Part shown: piece by piece, positions 9,015-16,651 of the stretch | Layout of the letters: every line of letters starts with the position of its first letter | Numbering within the stretch: position 1 is the first letter of the stretch | The notes under the pieces: generated by a model | Seen by the model: only the letters and a program-made list of their open reading frames with translations | What the model was told of the DNA's origin: nothing | Databases searched by the model: none | Position numbers and translations under genes: made by a program | NCBI GenBank assembly: GCA_045598065.1 | Contig: JAZLLJ010000085.1 | Location: 9,952 to 73,951, forward strand | Reading direction: 5' to 3' | DNA length: 64,000 bases | Origin: RGIG426 sp045598065 | Lineage (GTDB): Bacteria > Bacillota > Clostridia > Oscillospirales > Acutalibacteraceae

Positions 9015-9043
9015 TTTACAAATCGTATAATTTGGCGTATAAT
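9015..9043 (+). promoter_or_regulatory. Promoter of the XRE regulator gene
   Basis: TTTACA (9015-9020), 17-base spacer, TATAAT (9038-9043). It is 48 bases before the ATG at 9091. Confidence 0.75.
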
Positions 9044-9090
9044 AGTCGTTACTCGCCTGTTGCGAACAATCTACGAAAGGAGGAGTTTTG

Positions 9091-9783
9091 ATGGTCACAT
9101 CGTTTCCGCGGTTGTTGACACTTTTGCGCAAAGAACGTGGCATCAGCCAAAAAGAAGCCGCTGCCGAACTGCAAGTGTCGCAAGCGCTTTTGTCCCACTA
9201 TGAAAAAGGTATTCGCCAATGCGGACTGGATTTTGTCGTGCGCGCCGCCGATTTTTACGGTGTGTCCTGCGACTACCTCCTCGGACGGACGGCAGACAAA
9301 TCCGGCGCTATGATCGCGGTGGACGAGATCCCCGATTCGGAACACGCCGGCGGCGATCAAAAACTCCGCGGCAGTGTCCTCCCCGTTCTCAACAAAAAAT
9401 TGCTGTTCAACTCCATCAACGTGCTGTTCGATTTGCTGCAGCGCTGCAACAACAAAGAACTGACCGCCGAGGTCTCCGATTATCTCACCCTGGCGGTGTA
9501 CGTAATGTTCCGCAAACTCTATTCCGCCAATCCCAAAAACCCGGCAGCACTGTTCTCCGCACCCGAATACCTCTACCGTGCGGATTCCAATGGCAAAATG
9601 GTGCGGTTGGCGGCACAGGTGGAGCACCTCTCCAAAGGCGGCAAAGTGGGCGGCGAAGAGGGGCTTTCCCCCGAAAACGCTCCGCTGATTTTGCCGGACG
9701 CTCTCCAAAAAGAGTATCCGATGTTCGCCTCGTCTTTGCTCAACCTTTTGCGCAAAGCAGAAGGACTTTTGGAAGACGAATAA
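9091..9783 (+). CDS. XRE family transcriptional regulator
   Basis: This is a 230-residue DNA-binding protein. Residues about 5-65 form a Cro/CI-type helix-turn-helix (LLRKERGISQKEAAAEL, VSQALLSHYEKG), ending in FYGVSCDYLLGRT, the usual end of this family. The remaining 160 residues are helical and carry no domain I recognise; this larger C-terminal part distinguishes it from the short XRE genes elsewhere in the window. ATG at 9091 follows GAAAGGAGG by seven bases. It is the only plus-strand gene between 1 and 14 kb and is monocistronic. After the stop there are two copies of the CCAAAANNTRCCCC element and then a terminator that lies inside the opposing gene. Confidence 0.88.
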   Translation: MVTSFPRLLTLLRKERGISQKEAAAELQVSQALLSHYEKGIRQCGLDFVVRAADFYGVSCDYLLGRTADKSGAMIAVDEIPDSEHAGGDQKLRGSVLPVLNKKLLFNSINVLFDLLQRCNNKELTAEVSDYLTLAVYVMFRKLYSANPKNPAALFSAPEYLYRADSNGKMVRLAAQVEHLSKGGKVGGEEGLSPENAPLILPDALQKEYPMFASSLLNLLRKAEGLLEDE

Positions 9784-9792
9784 CGGCAACAA

Positions 9793-9826
9793 CCAAAACC
9801 TGCCCCCGTTTTCCAAAATCTACCCC
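9793..9826 (+). repeat. CCAAAANNTRCCCC element, two tandem copies
   Basis: Copies at 9793-9806 (CCAAAACCTGCCCC) and 9813-9826 (CCAAAATCTACCCC), in the sense orientation of the XRE gene and starting 9 bases after its stop codon. Confidence 0.8.
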
Positions 9827-9832
9827 TAAATT

Positions 9833-10498
9833 TTATTCGCTTGCTTCTTCTACGGTTTCCGGCGTTTCGTCGGAAACCGTTTTTTGTTGCAACACACCGC
9901 GGATGGCCACTGCCGGAATAGCAAAAGACACCGTCAACAATCCTAAAACGAGCATCAGTTCCAAAACAATGCCGAACGCACCTTCGAAAAGGAAATCGGT
10001 GACAACCGCCACAAATTTGTTTGCCAGCGTCCCAAAACCGTACAAAACCAGCGAAACAAGCAAATGAAACACGCCCATCCACGCCGGTCTTGAGGCATCA
10101 CGCTTGGAGCAATTGGCCACCATTGCCTGCGACGGGAACGTCATAATGCAAAGCGAAACAATTTGAACAAGCGCGTTAAAGAGTATTTCGGCGCAGGTTT
10201 CCAGCACGTCTTCTTCCGCAACGTTCTCGTTGGCGTTGACCACGAACACCACCGCATATATCACGTATGCCAGTAACAACCACCGCAAGACGGCCGCAAC
10301 GGTCCACAGTGTTTTCGTAAAAACACGGGGTAGTTTTCGGTCGTAAAATAATGCGCCGCAAAACGCCGACGCACCGAGCACCGCCAAGGTGATTGTCTCC
10401 CACAAAACCAGGTTGAAGGGGACTATCGCACAAAACGAAACCACCCACAACACGATTGACCAAATCAGCAAAGAACGGTTACAACCTGCGGTTTTCAT
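9833..10498 (-). CDS. Hypothetical membrane protein
   Basis: I do not recognise a family for this 221-residue integral membrane protein. About five hydrophobic segments are visible, starting at LLIWSIVLWVVSFCAIVPF, with an acidic stretch (NANENVAEEDVLE) between segments 3 and 4 and an acidic, Glu-rich C-terminus (DETPETVEEASE). ATG at 10498 is chosen because AGGAG lies seven bases upstream; the ATG two codons earlier would leave only two bases. The last 30 codons overlap, on the other strand, the terminator hairpin of the convergent XRE gene, which constrains the C-terminal sequence. The RimK-like gene lies upstream with 26 bases between, so they may be co-transcribed. Confidence 0.75.
   Translation of the reverse strand: MKTAGCNRSLLIWSIVLWVVSFCAIVPFNLVLWETITLAVLGASAFCGALFYDRKLPRVFTKTLWTVAAVLRWLLLAYVIYAVVFVVNANENVAEEDVLETCAEILFNALVQIVSLCIMTFPSQAMVANCSKRDASRPAWMGVFHLLVSLVLYGFGTLANKFVAVVTDFLFEGAFGIVLELMLVLGLLTVSFAIPAVAIRGVLQQKTVSDETPETVEEASE
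9852..9885 (+). terminator. Terminator of the XRE gene, inside the opposing coding region
   Basis: A perfect 10-bp stem (ACGGTTTCCG / CGGAAACCGT) with a nine-base loop is followed by TTTTTTG on the plus strand. It lies in the last codons of the convergent membrane protein gene. Confidence 0.75.
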
Positions 10499-10524
10499 AG
10501 GCATTCTCCTTTACATTTCGTATA

Positions 10525-11412
10525 TTATAAAAGTGAATTTACATATTGTAGAATTTTCGTGGCAACATCCACGCCGGTGGCGGCGGAAATTCCTTTAAGC
10601 TGTGCTCCGGAATTGACCTCGCACACCAGTGGGCCGCGGTTGCTGTCCAGCAGATCGACTCCACCAAAATGTACCCCCAAACACCGACAACTTTTCAGCG
10701 CCAGAGCCGTTTCCTCTTCGGTAGGTGTATAGGCTTCGCCTTCGCCGCCGAGACCGATGTTGGCACGAAAATCGCTTTTTGACCGACGGCACATCGCCGC
10801 CACCACGCGATTTCCCACCACATACAGCCGTTTGTCGTGACCAGCGGATTCGGCGATATATTCTTGCAACAAAAACGGGCGATGGTGCATTTTTTTGGCA
10901 AGAGCGTTCAGCTCTTCCCGATTTTTTGCCAAGTATACCTGCTCACCGAGCGAGCCGAAACACTCTTTGACGACCACAGGAAACCCCAGTTCCCGTTCGC
11001 CGAAATCCAAAAATCCGTCGCCGGAAGCGGTATACTCTACGTAAGTCATCGGTGCCACGAACGTTTTGGGCATCGGAATGCCTTTTTGCGCCAACACGCT
11101 GTGCGTTTTGGCCTTATCGTCGCACAAAATCACCGCTTCGGCCGAGTTAAACACCCGTGCTCCGGCGGCTTCCATCGCGGTAAGCAGCCGGGTGTCCTTA
11201 TCAAAACAGAACACCACGTCACCAGGCACAATATCCGGGGCACCGATTCCGCGTACCGTCGCCCCTTGCTCACTCCACACGGCGGCGAACGAGGTGTTTT
11301 TGCGTGGAATCAGCGTATATCCAAGCGCCGCCCCCGCGTTACACAAGCGCAAAACGGTATCCGGCACGGTTTCGGCGTTCCAAAACCCATTATAGAGCAC
11401 GTAGCCGTTCAT
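10525..11412 (-). CDS. RimK-like ATP-grasp ligase
   Basis: This is a 295-residue ATP-grasp enzyme related to RimK/LysX, which joins an amino acid (often glutamate) to a carboxyl group using ATP. The N-terminal domain starts MNGYVLYNGFW. The ATP-grasp core contains FPVVVKECFGSLGEQVYL, PFLLQEYIAES and the metal- and ATP-binding end GVDLLDSNRGPLVCEVNSGAQLKGI. The start at 11412 follows AAGGAGG by nine bases. The acceptor is unknown: relatives modify ribosomal protein S6, cofactor F420 or amino-acid carrier proteins, and no carrier gene is seen here. It is probably co-transcribed with the membrane protein downstream. Confidence 0.85.
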   Translation of the reverse strand: MNGYVLYNGFWNAETVPDTVLRLCNAGAALGYTLIPRKNTSFAAVWSEQGATVRGIGAPDIVPGDVVFCFDKDTRLLTAMEAAGARVFNSAEAVILCDDKAKTHSVLAQKGIPMPKTFVAPMTYVEYTASGDGFLDFGERELGFPVVVKECFGSLGEQVYLAKNREELNALAKKMHHRPFLLQEYIAESAGHDKRLYVVGNRVVAAMCRRSKSDFRANIGLGGEGEAYTPTEEETALALKSCRCLGVHFGGVDLLDSNRGPLVCEVNSGAQLKGISAATGVDVATKILQYVNSLL

Positions 11413-11466
11413 AGGGCGGCACCTCCTTTTTCAAAATCATTCTTCCTGCCAAGCGCAGGAAACAAA

Positions 11467-11496
11467 ACAGGCTCGTGATTTTGCTCACGAGCCTGT
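11467..11496 (-). terminator. Terminator of the ylxM-ffh-rpsP-khpA operon
   Basis: A 12-bp stem (ACAGGCTCGTGA / TCACGAGCCTGT) is followed on the minus strand by TTTTGTTTCC, 13 bases after the khpA stop. Confidence 0.85.
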
Positions 11497-11508
11497 CTGT
11501 TCGCAGTA

Positions 11509-11742
11509 TCAGTCGATTTCCACAGAGACCTTTACGCTTTGACGCGCAGCAGCAGCATGCATGACGGTTCGGAGAGCTTTTGCAATTCGTCCCTGTTTGC
11601 CGATCACGCGCCCCATATCGCCTTCCGCGACGTGCAGATGGAATACGATGACGCCTTCTTCGTTCGGCTCGTCCTCCACCACCTCAACGGCGGACGGATC
11701 ATCGACTAAACCTTGAGCGATCAACTTCAACAGTTCCTTCAT
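11509..11742 (-). CDS. khpA: KH domain RNA-binding protein KhpA (YlqC family)
   Basis: This is a 77-residue single KH-domain protein. KhpA forms a heterodimer with KhpB/Jag (encoded at 44308-45294 in this window) and binds many RNAs, affecting cell division and elongation in streptococci. The KH signature is MGRVIGKQGRIAKALRTVM, with the GxxG loop as GKQG. Size and position after rpsP are those of the conserved Firmicutes ffh-rpsP-ylqC order. A GGAGG site precedes the ATG. Confidence 0.93.
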   Translation of the reverse strand: MKELLKLIAQGLVDDPSAVEVVEDEPNEEGVIVFHLHVAEGDMGRVIGKQGRIAKALRTVMHAAAARQSVKVSVEID

Positions 11743-11785
11743 TGCCCTTAACCTCCTTTACTGCGATTTAAACTATGCCTACAAA

Positions 11786-12025
11786 TTAGATGCCCGCTTT
11801 TTTCAGCAGGACTTTGACGGTATCGGTCGGCTGAGCGCCGTTCGCGATCCATTTTTGCGCTTTCTCGGTATCCACACGAAGATCCGCCGGATCTTCCATG
11901 GGGTTGTAATAGCCGATCTCCTCGATGAAGCGGCCATCACGCGGGAAGCGCGAATCCGCCACAACGATACGATAGAACGGAGCGCCTTTCGCACCCATGC
12001 GACGAAGTCTGATTTTCACTGCCAT
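11786..12025 (-). CDS. rpsP: 30S ribosomal protein S16
   Basis: This is the small ribosomal protein S16, 79 residues, which supports assembly of the 30S body. The N-terminus MAVKIRLRRMGAKGAPFYRI and the block DSRFPRDGRFIEEIGYYNP are characteristic. It sits between ffh and khpA, with a 184-base gap on the ffh side and a 43-base gap to khpA. Confidence 0.97.
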   Translation of the reverse strand: MAVKIRLRRMGAKGAPFYRIVVADSRFPRDGRFIEEIGYYNPMEDPADLRVDTEKAQKWIANGAQPTDTVKVLLKKAGI

Positions 12026-12161
12026 GTTTCCTTACCTCCAACCTGGTTTTGATGAAATTTGTGTAATACATTTATTCAACCTTGTTATGGGTTTGAATAC
12101 GGTTTTCATTGCACGATGGGAGTGAAACAAGAATTTTCGTTTCTTCCTCTCCTCACATTTG

Positions 12162-12211
12162 GGCTCGATTCGTGCATTTTCGCCTCTCTCCGAGGCTCAA
12201 TTCGTGCGTTT
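12162..12211. repeat. Short direct repeat in the rpsP-ffh gap
   Basis: GGCTCGATTCGTGCATTT (12162-12179) and GGCTCAATTCGTGCGTTT (12194-12211) differ at two of 18 positions. The second copy reaches the ffh stop codon. Confidence 0.6.
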
Positions 12212-13604
12212 AGAAGCCGAACGGATTTTGGCCACCGGGCATTCCGGGCATTCCGCCCATCATCCCACCGAGACCGCCGAATCCACGGCGACCTTTTTTG
12301 CCTTTTTTTCCTTTGTTCGGATTCTTGAAGCGTTTCATAATCTGCATGGTCTGGTCGTACTGCTTGAGCAGACGGTTGACGTCTTCCACCTTAAGCCCAC
12401 ACCCTGCGGCGATACGCCGTTTACGGGAGGGGTTAATCAGCGTGGGTTTGTGACGTTCCGCAGGAGTCATCGAAAGGATGATGGATTCCACGCGGAGAAT
12501 CTGTCTATCGTCAATTTCCAGGTCTTTCACTTGTTTGGAAAGGCCAGGGACCATACCGAGCATTTCTTTTAGGTTGCCCATTTTGCGAATTTGGCGGAAC
12601 TGGTCGAGCATATCTTCGAGATCGAAGGTCTCTTCCTGCAACTTCTTAGCAAGCTCTTCCGCCTCTTTTTCGTCCGCCTGCGCCTCCACCTTTTCGATGA
12701 GAGACATCACGTCGCCCATTCCGAGGATACGGGAGGCCATCCGCGACGGGTGGAACACTTCGAGATCATCCATCTTTTCGCCGGTGCCGGCGAATTTGAT
12801 AGGCTTACCGGTAACGGAACGCACCGAAAGCGCCGCACCGCCACGGGTATCGCCGTCCAACTTCGTGAGGATGACACCGGTGATGCCCAGTGTATCGTCA
12901 AAGGATTTGGCGACGTTGACCGCATCCTGACCGGTCATGGCATCCACGACCAGCAACTGTTCGTGGGGTTCGACGGTTTTTTTGATGTTTTGCAGCTCTT
13001 GCATGAGCTGTTCGTCAATATGCAAACGACCGGCCGTATCCAAAATCACATAGTCGTTGCCGTGGTCGCGCGCGTGTTTCACCGCGGCCTCAGCAATTTT
13101 TACGGGATTTTCGGTGCCCATCTCGAACACCGGAACGCCCACGCGCTCGCCCACGACCTGCAACTGTTTGATAGCGGCAGGGCGGTACACGTCGCACGCC
13201 ACAAGAAGCGGCCGGCGACCTTGGCTTTTCAGCATTTTAGCGAGTTTCGCGCTGTGGGTGGTTTTACCGGAACCTTGCAAGCCGCACATCATAATGATGC
13301 AAGGCGGATGGTTAGTCGTAGCGAGCCGCTCCGCCTGACCGCCCATCAGTGCCGTCAACTCTTCGTTGACGATTTTAACCACCATTTGGCCGGGGGTGAG
13401 GCTCTCCATCACGTCCGCACCAACGGCGCGAGCGGTGACGTTGTTTGTAAACTCTTTGGCGACTTTGTAGTTGACGTCCGCTTCCAGAAGGGCAAGGCGC
13501 ACCTCGCGCATCGCTTCTTTTACGTCCGCTTCATTCAGTTTTCCTCTGCCGCGCAGACGCTTGAACGTGGCGGCAAGTTTTTCGGAAAGTCCTTCAAATG
13601 CCAC
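12210..13604 (-). CDS. ffh: Signal recognition particle protein Ffh
   Basis: This GTPase binds 4.5S RNA and signal sequences on emerging membrane proteins and delivers them through FtsY to the translocon. The 464-residue protein has an N domain (1-85), a G domain with GLQGSGKTTHSAKL (P-loop), DTAGRLHIDEQ and TKLDGDTRGGAAL, and a methionine-rich M domain. The tail is very rich in Gly and Met (GGLGGMMGGMPGMPGG). The start at 13604 has GGAG upstream and lies 32 bases after ylxM. The SRP RNA gene itself was not seen in this window. Confidence 0.97.
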   Translation of the reverse strand: MAFEGLSEKLAATFKRLRGRGKLNEADVKEAMREVRLALLEADVNYKVAKEFTNNVTARAVGADVMESLTPGQMVVKIVNEELTALMGGQAERLATTNHPPCIIMMCGLQGSGKTTHSAKLAKMLKSQGRRPLLVACDVYRPAAIKQLQVVGERVGVPVFEMGTENPVKIAEAAVKHARDHGNDYVILDTAGRLHIDEQLMQELQNIKKTVEPHEQLLVVDAMTGQDAVNVAKSFDDTLGITGVILTKLDGDTRGGAALSVRSVTGKPIKFAGTGEKMDDLEVFHPSRMASRILGMGDVMSLIEKVEAQADEKEAEELAKKLQEETFDLEDMLDQFRQIRKMGNLKEMLGMVPGLSKQVKDLEIDDRQILRVESIILSMTPAERHKPTLINPSRKRRIAAGCGLKVEDVNRLLKQYDQTMQIMKRFKNPNKGKKGKKGRRGFGGLGGMMGGMPGMPGGQNPFGF

Positions 13605-13636
13605 GGGAAATCTCCTTTACAAGTCGGGGTGGAAAA

Positions 13637-14002
13637 TCATTCCTCCGCCAGCGCGGAAGCGATTTCCTCGATACGGGCGGCCCTCTCCTCAATTTCGCGA
13701 GAACGGGAAAGGTAGTTGTTTTGTTCACGAATTTCTTTGGCCGCGTTCTCCACAATGCTCATCTGCTCGCGCAGTTCGCGGAAACGGCGCGCCAAACCAA
13801 GGCGTTCCTCCATTTCCACCAGCTGGGACTCGGCCCGTTTGATGGAATCGCGGACACCCTGACGGGTAATACCGGCGTTTTCGGCGATTTCGGACAACGA
13901 GAGGTCGTCGTTGTAGTACAACTCCATCACGTCGCGCTGTTTATCGGTAAGCATATCTCCGTAGAAGTCGCAGAGAAATGCCATCTCCATATTTTTTGCC
14001 AT
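13637..14002 (-). CDS. ylxM: YlxM family SRP-associated helix-turn-helix protein
   Basis: This 121-residue protein of the YlxM/p13 family usually precedes ffh and interacts with the SRP GTPase. The sigma-like helix-turn-helix is visible as LTDKQRDVMELYYNDDLSLSEIAENAGITRQGVRDSIKR (given in two overlapping parts: LTDKQRDVMELYYNDD and LSEIAENAGITRQGVRD), followed by a coiled coil to the C-terminus. A much longer open frame extends upstream, but it crosses the promoter at 14070-14097, so MAKNMEM at 14002 is taken as the start; the ribosome-binding site there is weak. It is the first gene of a four-gene operon with ffh, rpsP and khpA. Confidence 0.9.
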   Translation of the reverse strand: MAKNMEMAFLCDFYGDMLTDKQRDVMELYYNDDLSLSEIAENAGITRQGVRDSIKRAESQLVEMEERLGLARRFRELREQMSIVENAAKEIREQNNYLSRSREIEERAARIEEIASALAEE

Positions 14003-14069
14003 AGGAAACACACCACATTTCACTAATTTTCGCGCCTTCGTAAAGGCAAAAAACTTTACATACAAGTTT

Positions 14070-14097
14070 ATTATACACCTTTTTTCCCATTTGTCAA
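14070..14097 (-). promoter_or_regulatory. Promoter of the ylxM-ffh operon
   Basis: Minus strand TTGACA (14092-14097), 16-base spacer, TATAAT (14070-14075). A small hairpin (GCCTT/AAGGC) follows in the leader. Confidence 0.8.
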
Positions 14098-14136
14098 GTG
14101 ATTTTTTTAATTTGGGGGTAATTTTTTGGTTATCCC

Positions 14137-14165
14137 TTGCAATTCCCGGCTTCATTGCATATAAT
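14137..14165 (+). promoter_or_regulatory. Promoter of glgP
   Basis: TTGCAA (14137-14142), 17-base spacer, TATAAT (14160-14165), 35 bases before the glgP start. It is divergent from the ylxM promoter. Confidence 0.75.
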
Positions 14166-14200
14166 AAAGGAGTAATCCAACAAGAAAGGTGTCGCGCTGT

Positions 14201-16597
14201 ATGAACACGGGACTGAAAGAACAACTGAAAAACAAACTCATCCATCGCTTTTCGGTGCAACCGCAAGATGCGACGGACGAGAATTTTTATGATGCGCTGG
14301 TGCTGATTCTGCGCGAACGGATGCACAGTGACCGTGTGGCGTATATGGACCGCGCGTACGTGCAAAACTCCAAACAAGTCTACTACTTGTGTATGGAATT
14401 TTTGATGGGCCGCTCGCTGAAAAACAACTTAGAAAATCTCGGCCTTGCCGAAGAAGCGGAAGAGGCTTGCCGCGAACTCGGCACAAAACTGGAGGCTTTG
14501 TATGAATTGGAGCCGGATGCCGGCCTCGGCAACGGCGGCCTCGGGCGGTTGGCGGCGTGTTTCTTGGACGGGCTTGCCAACGCGAAAATCCCTGCCACCG
14601 GCTACTCGCTTTTGTATGAATACGGTATTTTTCGCCAAAAATTGGTGGACGGTTGGCAAACGGAGTTGCCGGATTTTTGGCTTCCCGGCGGCGGCCAGTG
14701 GCTGCTGCCCCGACCGGAACTGACCAAAGAAGTACTGTTCGGCGGCAACGTGGTGGAATCGTGGGATAACGGCTATCACCACGTCTCCCACGAAAACGCC
14801 ACTCGTGTTCTCGCCCACGCCTACGATATGATGGTGCCGTCGAAAGGCGGCCACTGTGTATCCACTTTGCGGCTGTGGCGCTCGTCGGCCCCGGAAATGG
14901 ATATGACGCTGTTTAACCAAGGCGACTATCTGCGCGCCATGGAGAAAAAGGCGATGGCAGAGGTCATCACCCAAGTGCTCTACCCTGCCGACAACCACCG
15001 CGAAGGCAAATCGTTGCGGCTGACACAGCAGTATTTCCTCGTGTCCGCTTCGGTACAGGATATGGTGGAGCGGCACTTGAAACAATATCACACGATGGAC
15101 AATTTCCCCGAAATGGCGGCCATCCACTTAAACGATACTCACCCAACGCTCGCCATTCCGGAACTGATGCGCATCCTCTTGGACGAATGCGGCTACTCCT
15201 GGGATGCCGCGTGGGACATCGTTTGCCGTACCGTTGGCTACACCAACCACACCGTAATGGCGGAAGCGCTCGAATGTTGGCCGGAGGATTTGTTCTCCGA
15301 ACGGCTCCCCCGCATTTATCAAATTGTAAAGGAAATTGATGCTCGCCATACCGCCGAAATGACCGAAAAAACCGGCGGCGATTTCTCGCTTGTGGAACAA
15401 ATGGCGATTCGTCGATTCGGCATCATTAAAATGGCCAACTTGTGCGTGGCCTCCTCTCATTCAGTCAACGGCGTGTCCGCACTGCACAGTGAACTGGTCA
15501 AAACCGACGTGTTCCCGGCGGCGGCCACCGTGTTTCCGGAAAAATTCAAAAACGTGACGAACGGTATCGCCCATCGGCGGTGGCTGTGCCAGGCCAACCC
15601 ACGACTGACCGCCTTTTTGAAAGAGCGTATCGGCGACGGGTTTGTGACGGATGCCGCCGAACTTCACAAGTTGGCCGCGTTTGCGGACGACAGCGAAACC
15701 CTTGCGGCGTTTGCCGACGTGAAACGCCGTAACAAAGCCGGCTTTTCCGACTATGCCTTAAAGCAAAACGGTGTGGCGCTTGATCCCGACTCGTTGTTCG
15801 ACGTTCAGGTAAAACGGCTTCACGAGTACAAGCGCCAACACCTGAACGCCTTGCACATTCTCGACACCTATCTCGACCTCAAAGAAAATCCCAACCAAGA
15901 ATATACCCCCCGAACGTATCTGTTCGGCGCAAAAGCGGCTCCGGGGTACTTTTTGGCCAAGGAGATTATTCGCTTTATCTGCAAGCTCGGGCAAGAGATT
16001 GAAAACGATCCTGCGGTGCGCGACCGTCTTAAAGTCGTCTATCTCGAGGACTACCGCGTAACCCTGGCAGAACGGCTCATTCCCTGCGCGGATATCAGCG
16101 AGCAAATCTCGCTTGCCGGCACCGAGGCCAGCGGCACCGGCAATATGAAACTGATGATGAACGGCGCCGTCACGCTCGGCACCTTAGACGGCGCCAACGT
16201 AGAAATCTGTGAGGCGGTAGGCAAAGAGAATATGTTCCTATTCGGCCTCACCACGCCGGAAGCCGCGCAACTGAAACGGGACGGCTATAACCCCCGTTTC
16301 TACTATGAAAACAATCCGCGCATCCGCCGCGCTCTCGATTTTATGGCGGCAGGCTTCGGCGGTCAAAACTACAAAGAGATTGTCGATTCGCTGCTCACCG
16401 TTGATCCCTATATGGTGCTCGCGGATTTCGAGGATTACCGCCGCGCCCAAAGCGACTCCGCCGCCGCCTATCACGACGGCACGTGCTTTACGAAAATGGC
16501 GCTTTGCAACACGGCCGAAAGCGGCTTCTTCTCTGCCGACCGTGCCATCCGCGATTATTCCGACCGCATTTGGCATTGCCGCCCGGTGAAAGATTGA
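14201..16597 (+). CDS. glgP: Glycogen/starch/alpha-glucan phosphorylase
   Basis: This pyridoxal-phosphate enzyme releases glucose 1-phosphate from alpha-1,4-glucan ends in the cytoplasm. The 798-residue length is normal for the GT35 family. Visible blocks are GNGGLGRLAACFLDGLA, HLNDTHPTLAIPELMR, KRLHEYKRQHLNALHIL and the PLP-lysine motif EASGTGNMKLMMNGA near residue 645. ATG at 14201 is preferred over a GTG four codons earlier, because GAAAGG lies about eleven bases before it. No other glycogen genes are nearby. It stands alone between its own promoter and a bidirectional terminator shared with the convergent citramalate synthase gene. Confidence 0.96.
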   Translation: MNTGLKEQLKNKLIHRFSVQPQDATDENFYDALVLILRERMHSDRVAYMDRAYVQNSKQVYYLCMEFLMGRSLKNNLENLGLAEEAEEACRELGTKLEALYELEPDAGLGNGGLGRLAACFLDGLANAKIPATGYSLLYEYGIFRQKLVDGWQTELPDFWLPGGGQWLLPRPELTKEVLFGGNVVESWDNGYHHVSHENATRVLAHAYDMMVPSKGGHCVSTLRLWRSSAPEMDMTLFNQGDYLRAMEKKAMAEVITQVLYPADNHREGKSLRLTQQYFLVSASVQDMVERHLKQYHTMDNFPEMAAIHLNDTHPTLAIPELMRILLDECGYSWDAAWDIVCRTVGYTNHTVMAEALECWPEDLFSERLPRIYQIVKEIDARHTAEMTEKTGGDFSLVEQMAIRRFGIIKMANLCVASSHSVNGVSALHSELVKTDVFPAAATVFPEKFKNVTNGIAHRRWLCQANPRLTAFLKERIGDGFVTDAAELHKLAAFADDSETLAAFADVKRRNKAGFSDYALKQNGVALDPDSLFDVQVKRLHEYKRQHLNALHILDTYLDLKENPNQEYTPRTYLFGAKAAPGYFLAKEIIRFICKLGQEIENDPAVRDRLKVVYLEDYRVTLAERLIPCADISEQISLAGTEASGTGNMKLMMNGAVTLGTLDGANVEICEAVGKENMFLFGLTTPEAAQLKRDGYNPRFYYENNPRIRRALDFMAAGFGGQNYKEIVDSLLTVDPYMVLADFEDYRRAQSDSAAAYHDGTCFTKMALCNTAESGFFSADRAIRDYSDRIWHCRPVKD

Positions 16598-16611
16598 GCT
16601 TTTTACAAAAA

Positions 16612-16642
16612 AACACCGCAGAAACACAGTTCCTGCGGTGTT
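16612..16642. terminator. Bidirectional terminator between glgP and cimA
   Basis: A 10-bp stem (AACACCGCAG / CTGCGGTGTT) has T-runs on both sides and lies between two convergent stop codons only 54 bases apart. Confidence 0.85.
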
Positions 16643-16651
16643 TTTCTTTTT

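Noticed and set aside
14114..14129. GGGGTAATTTTTTGG as another copy of the CCAAAANNTRCCCC element
   Set aside because: It has one extra base in the middle and lies upstream of promoters, not at a gene end.
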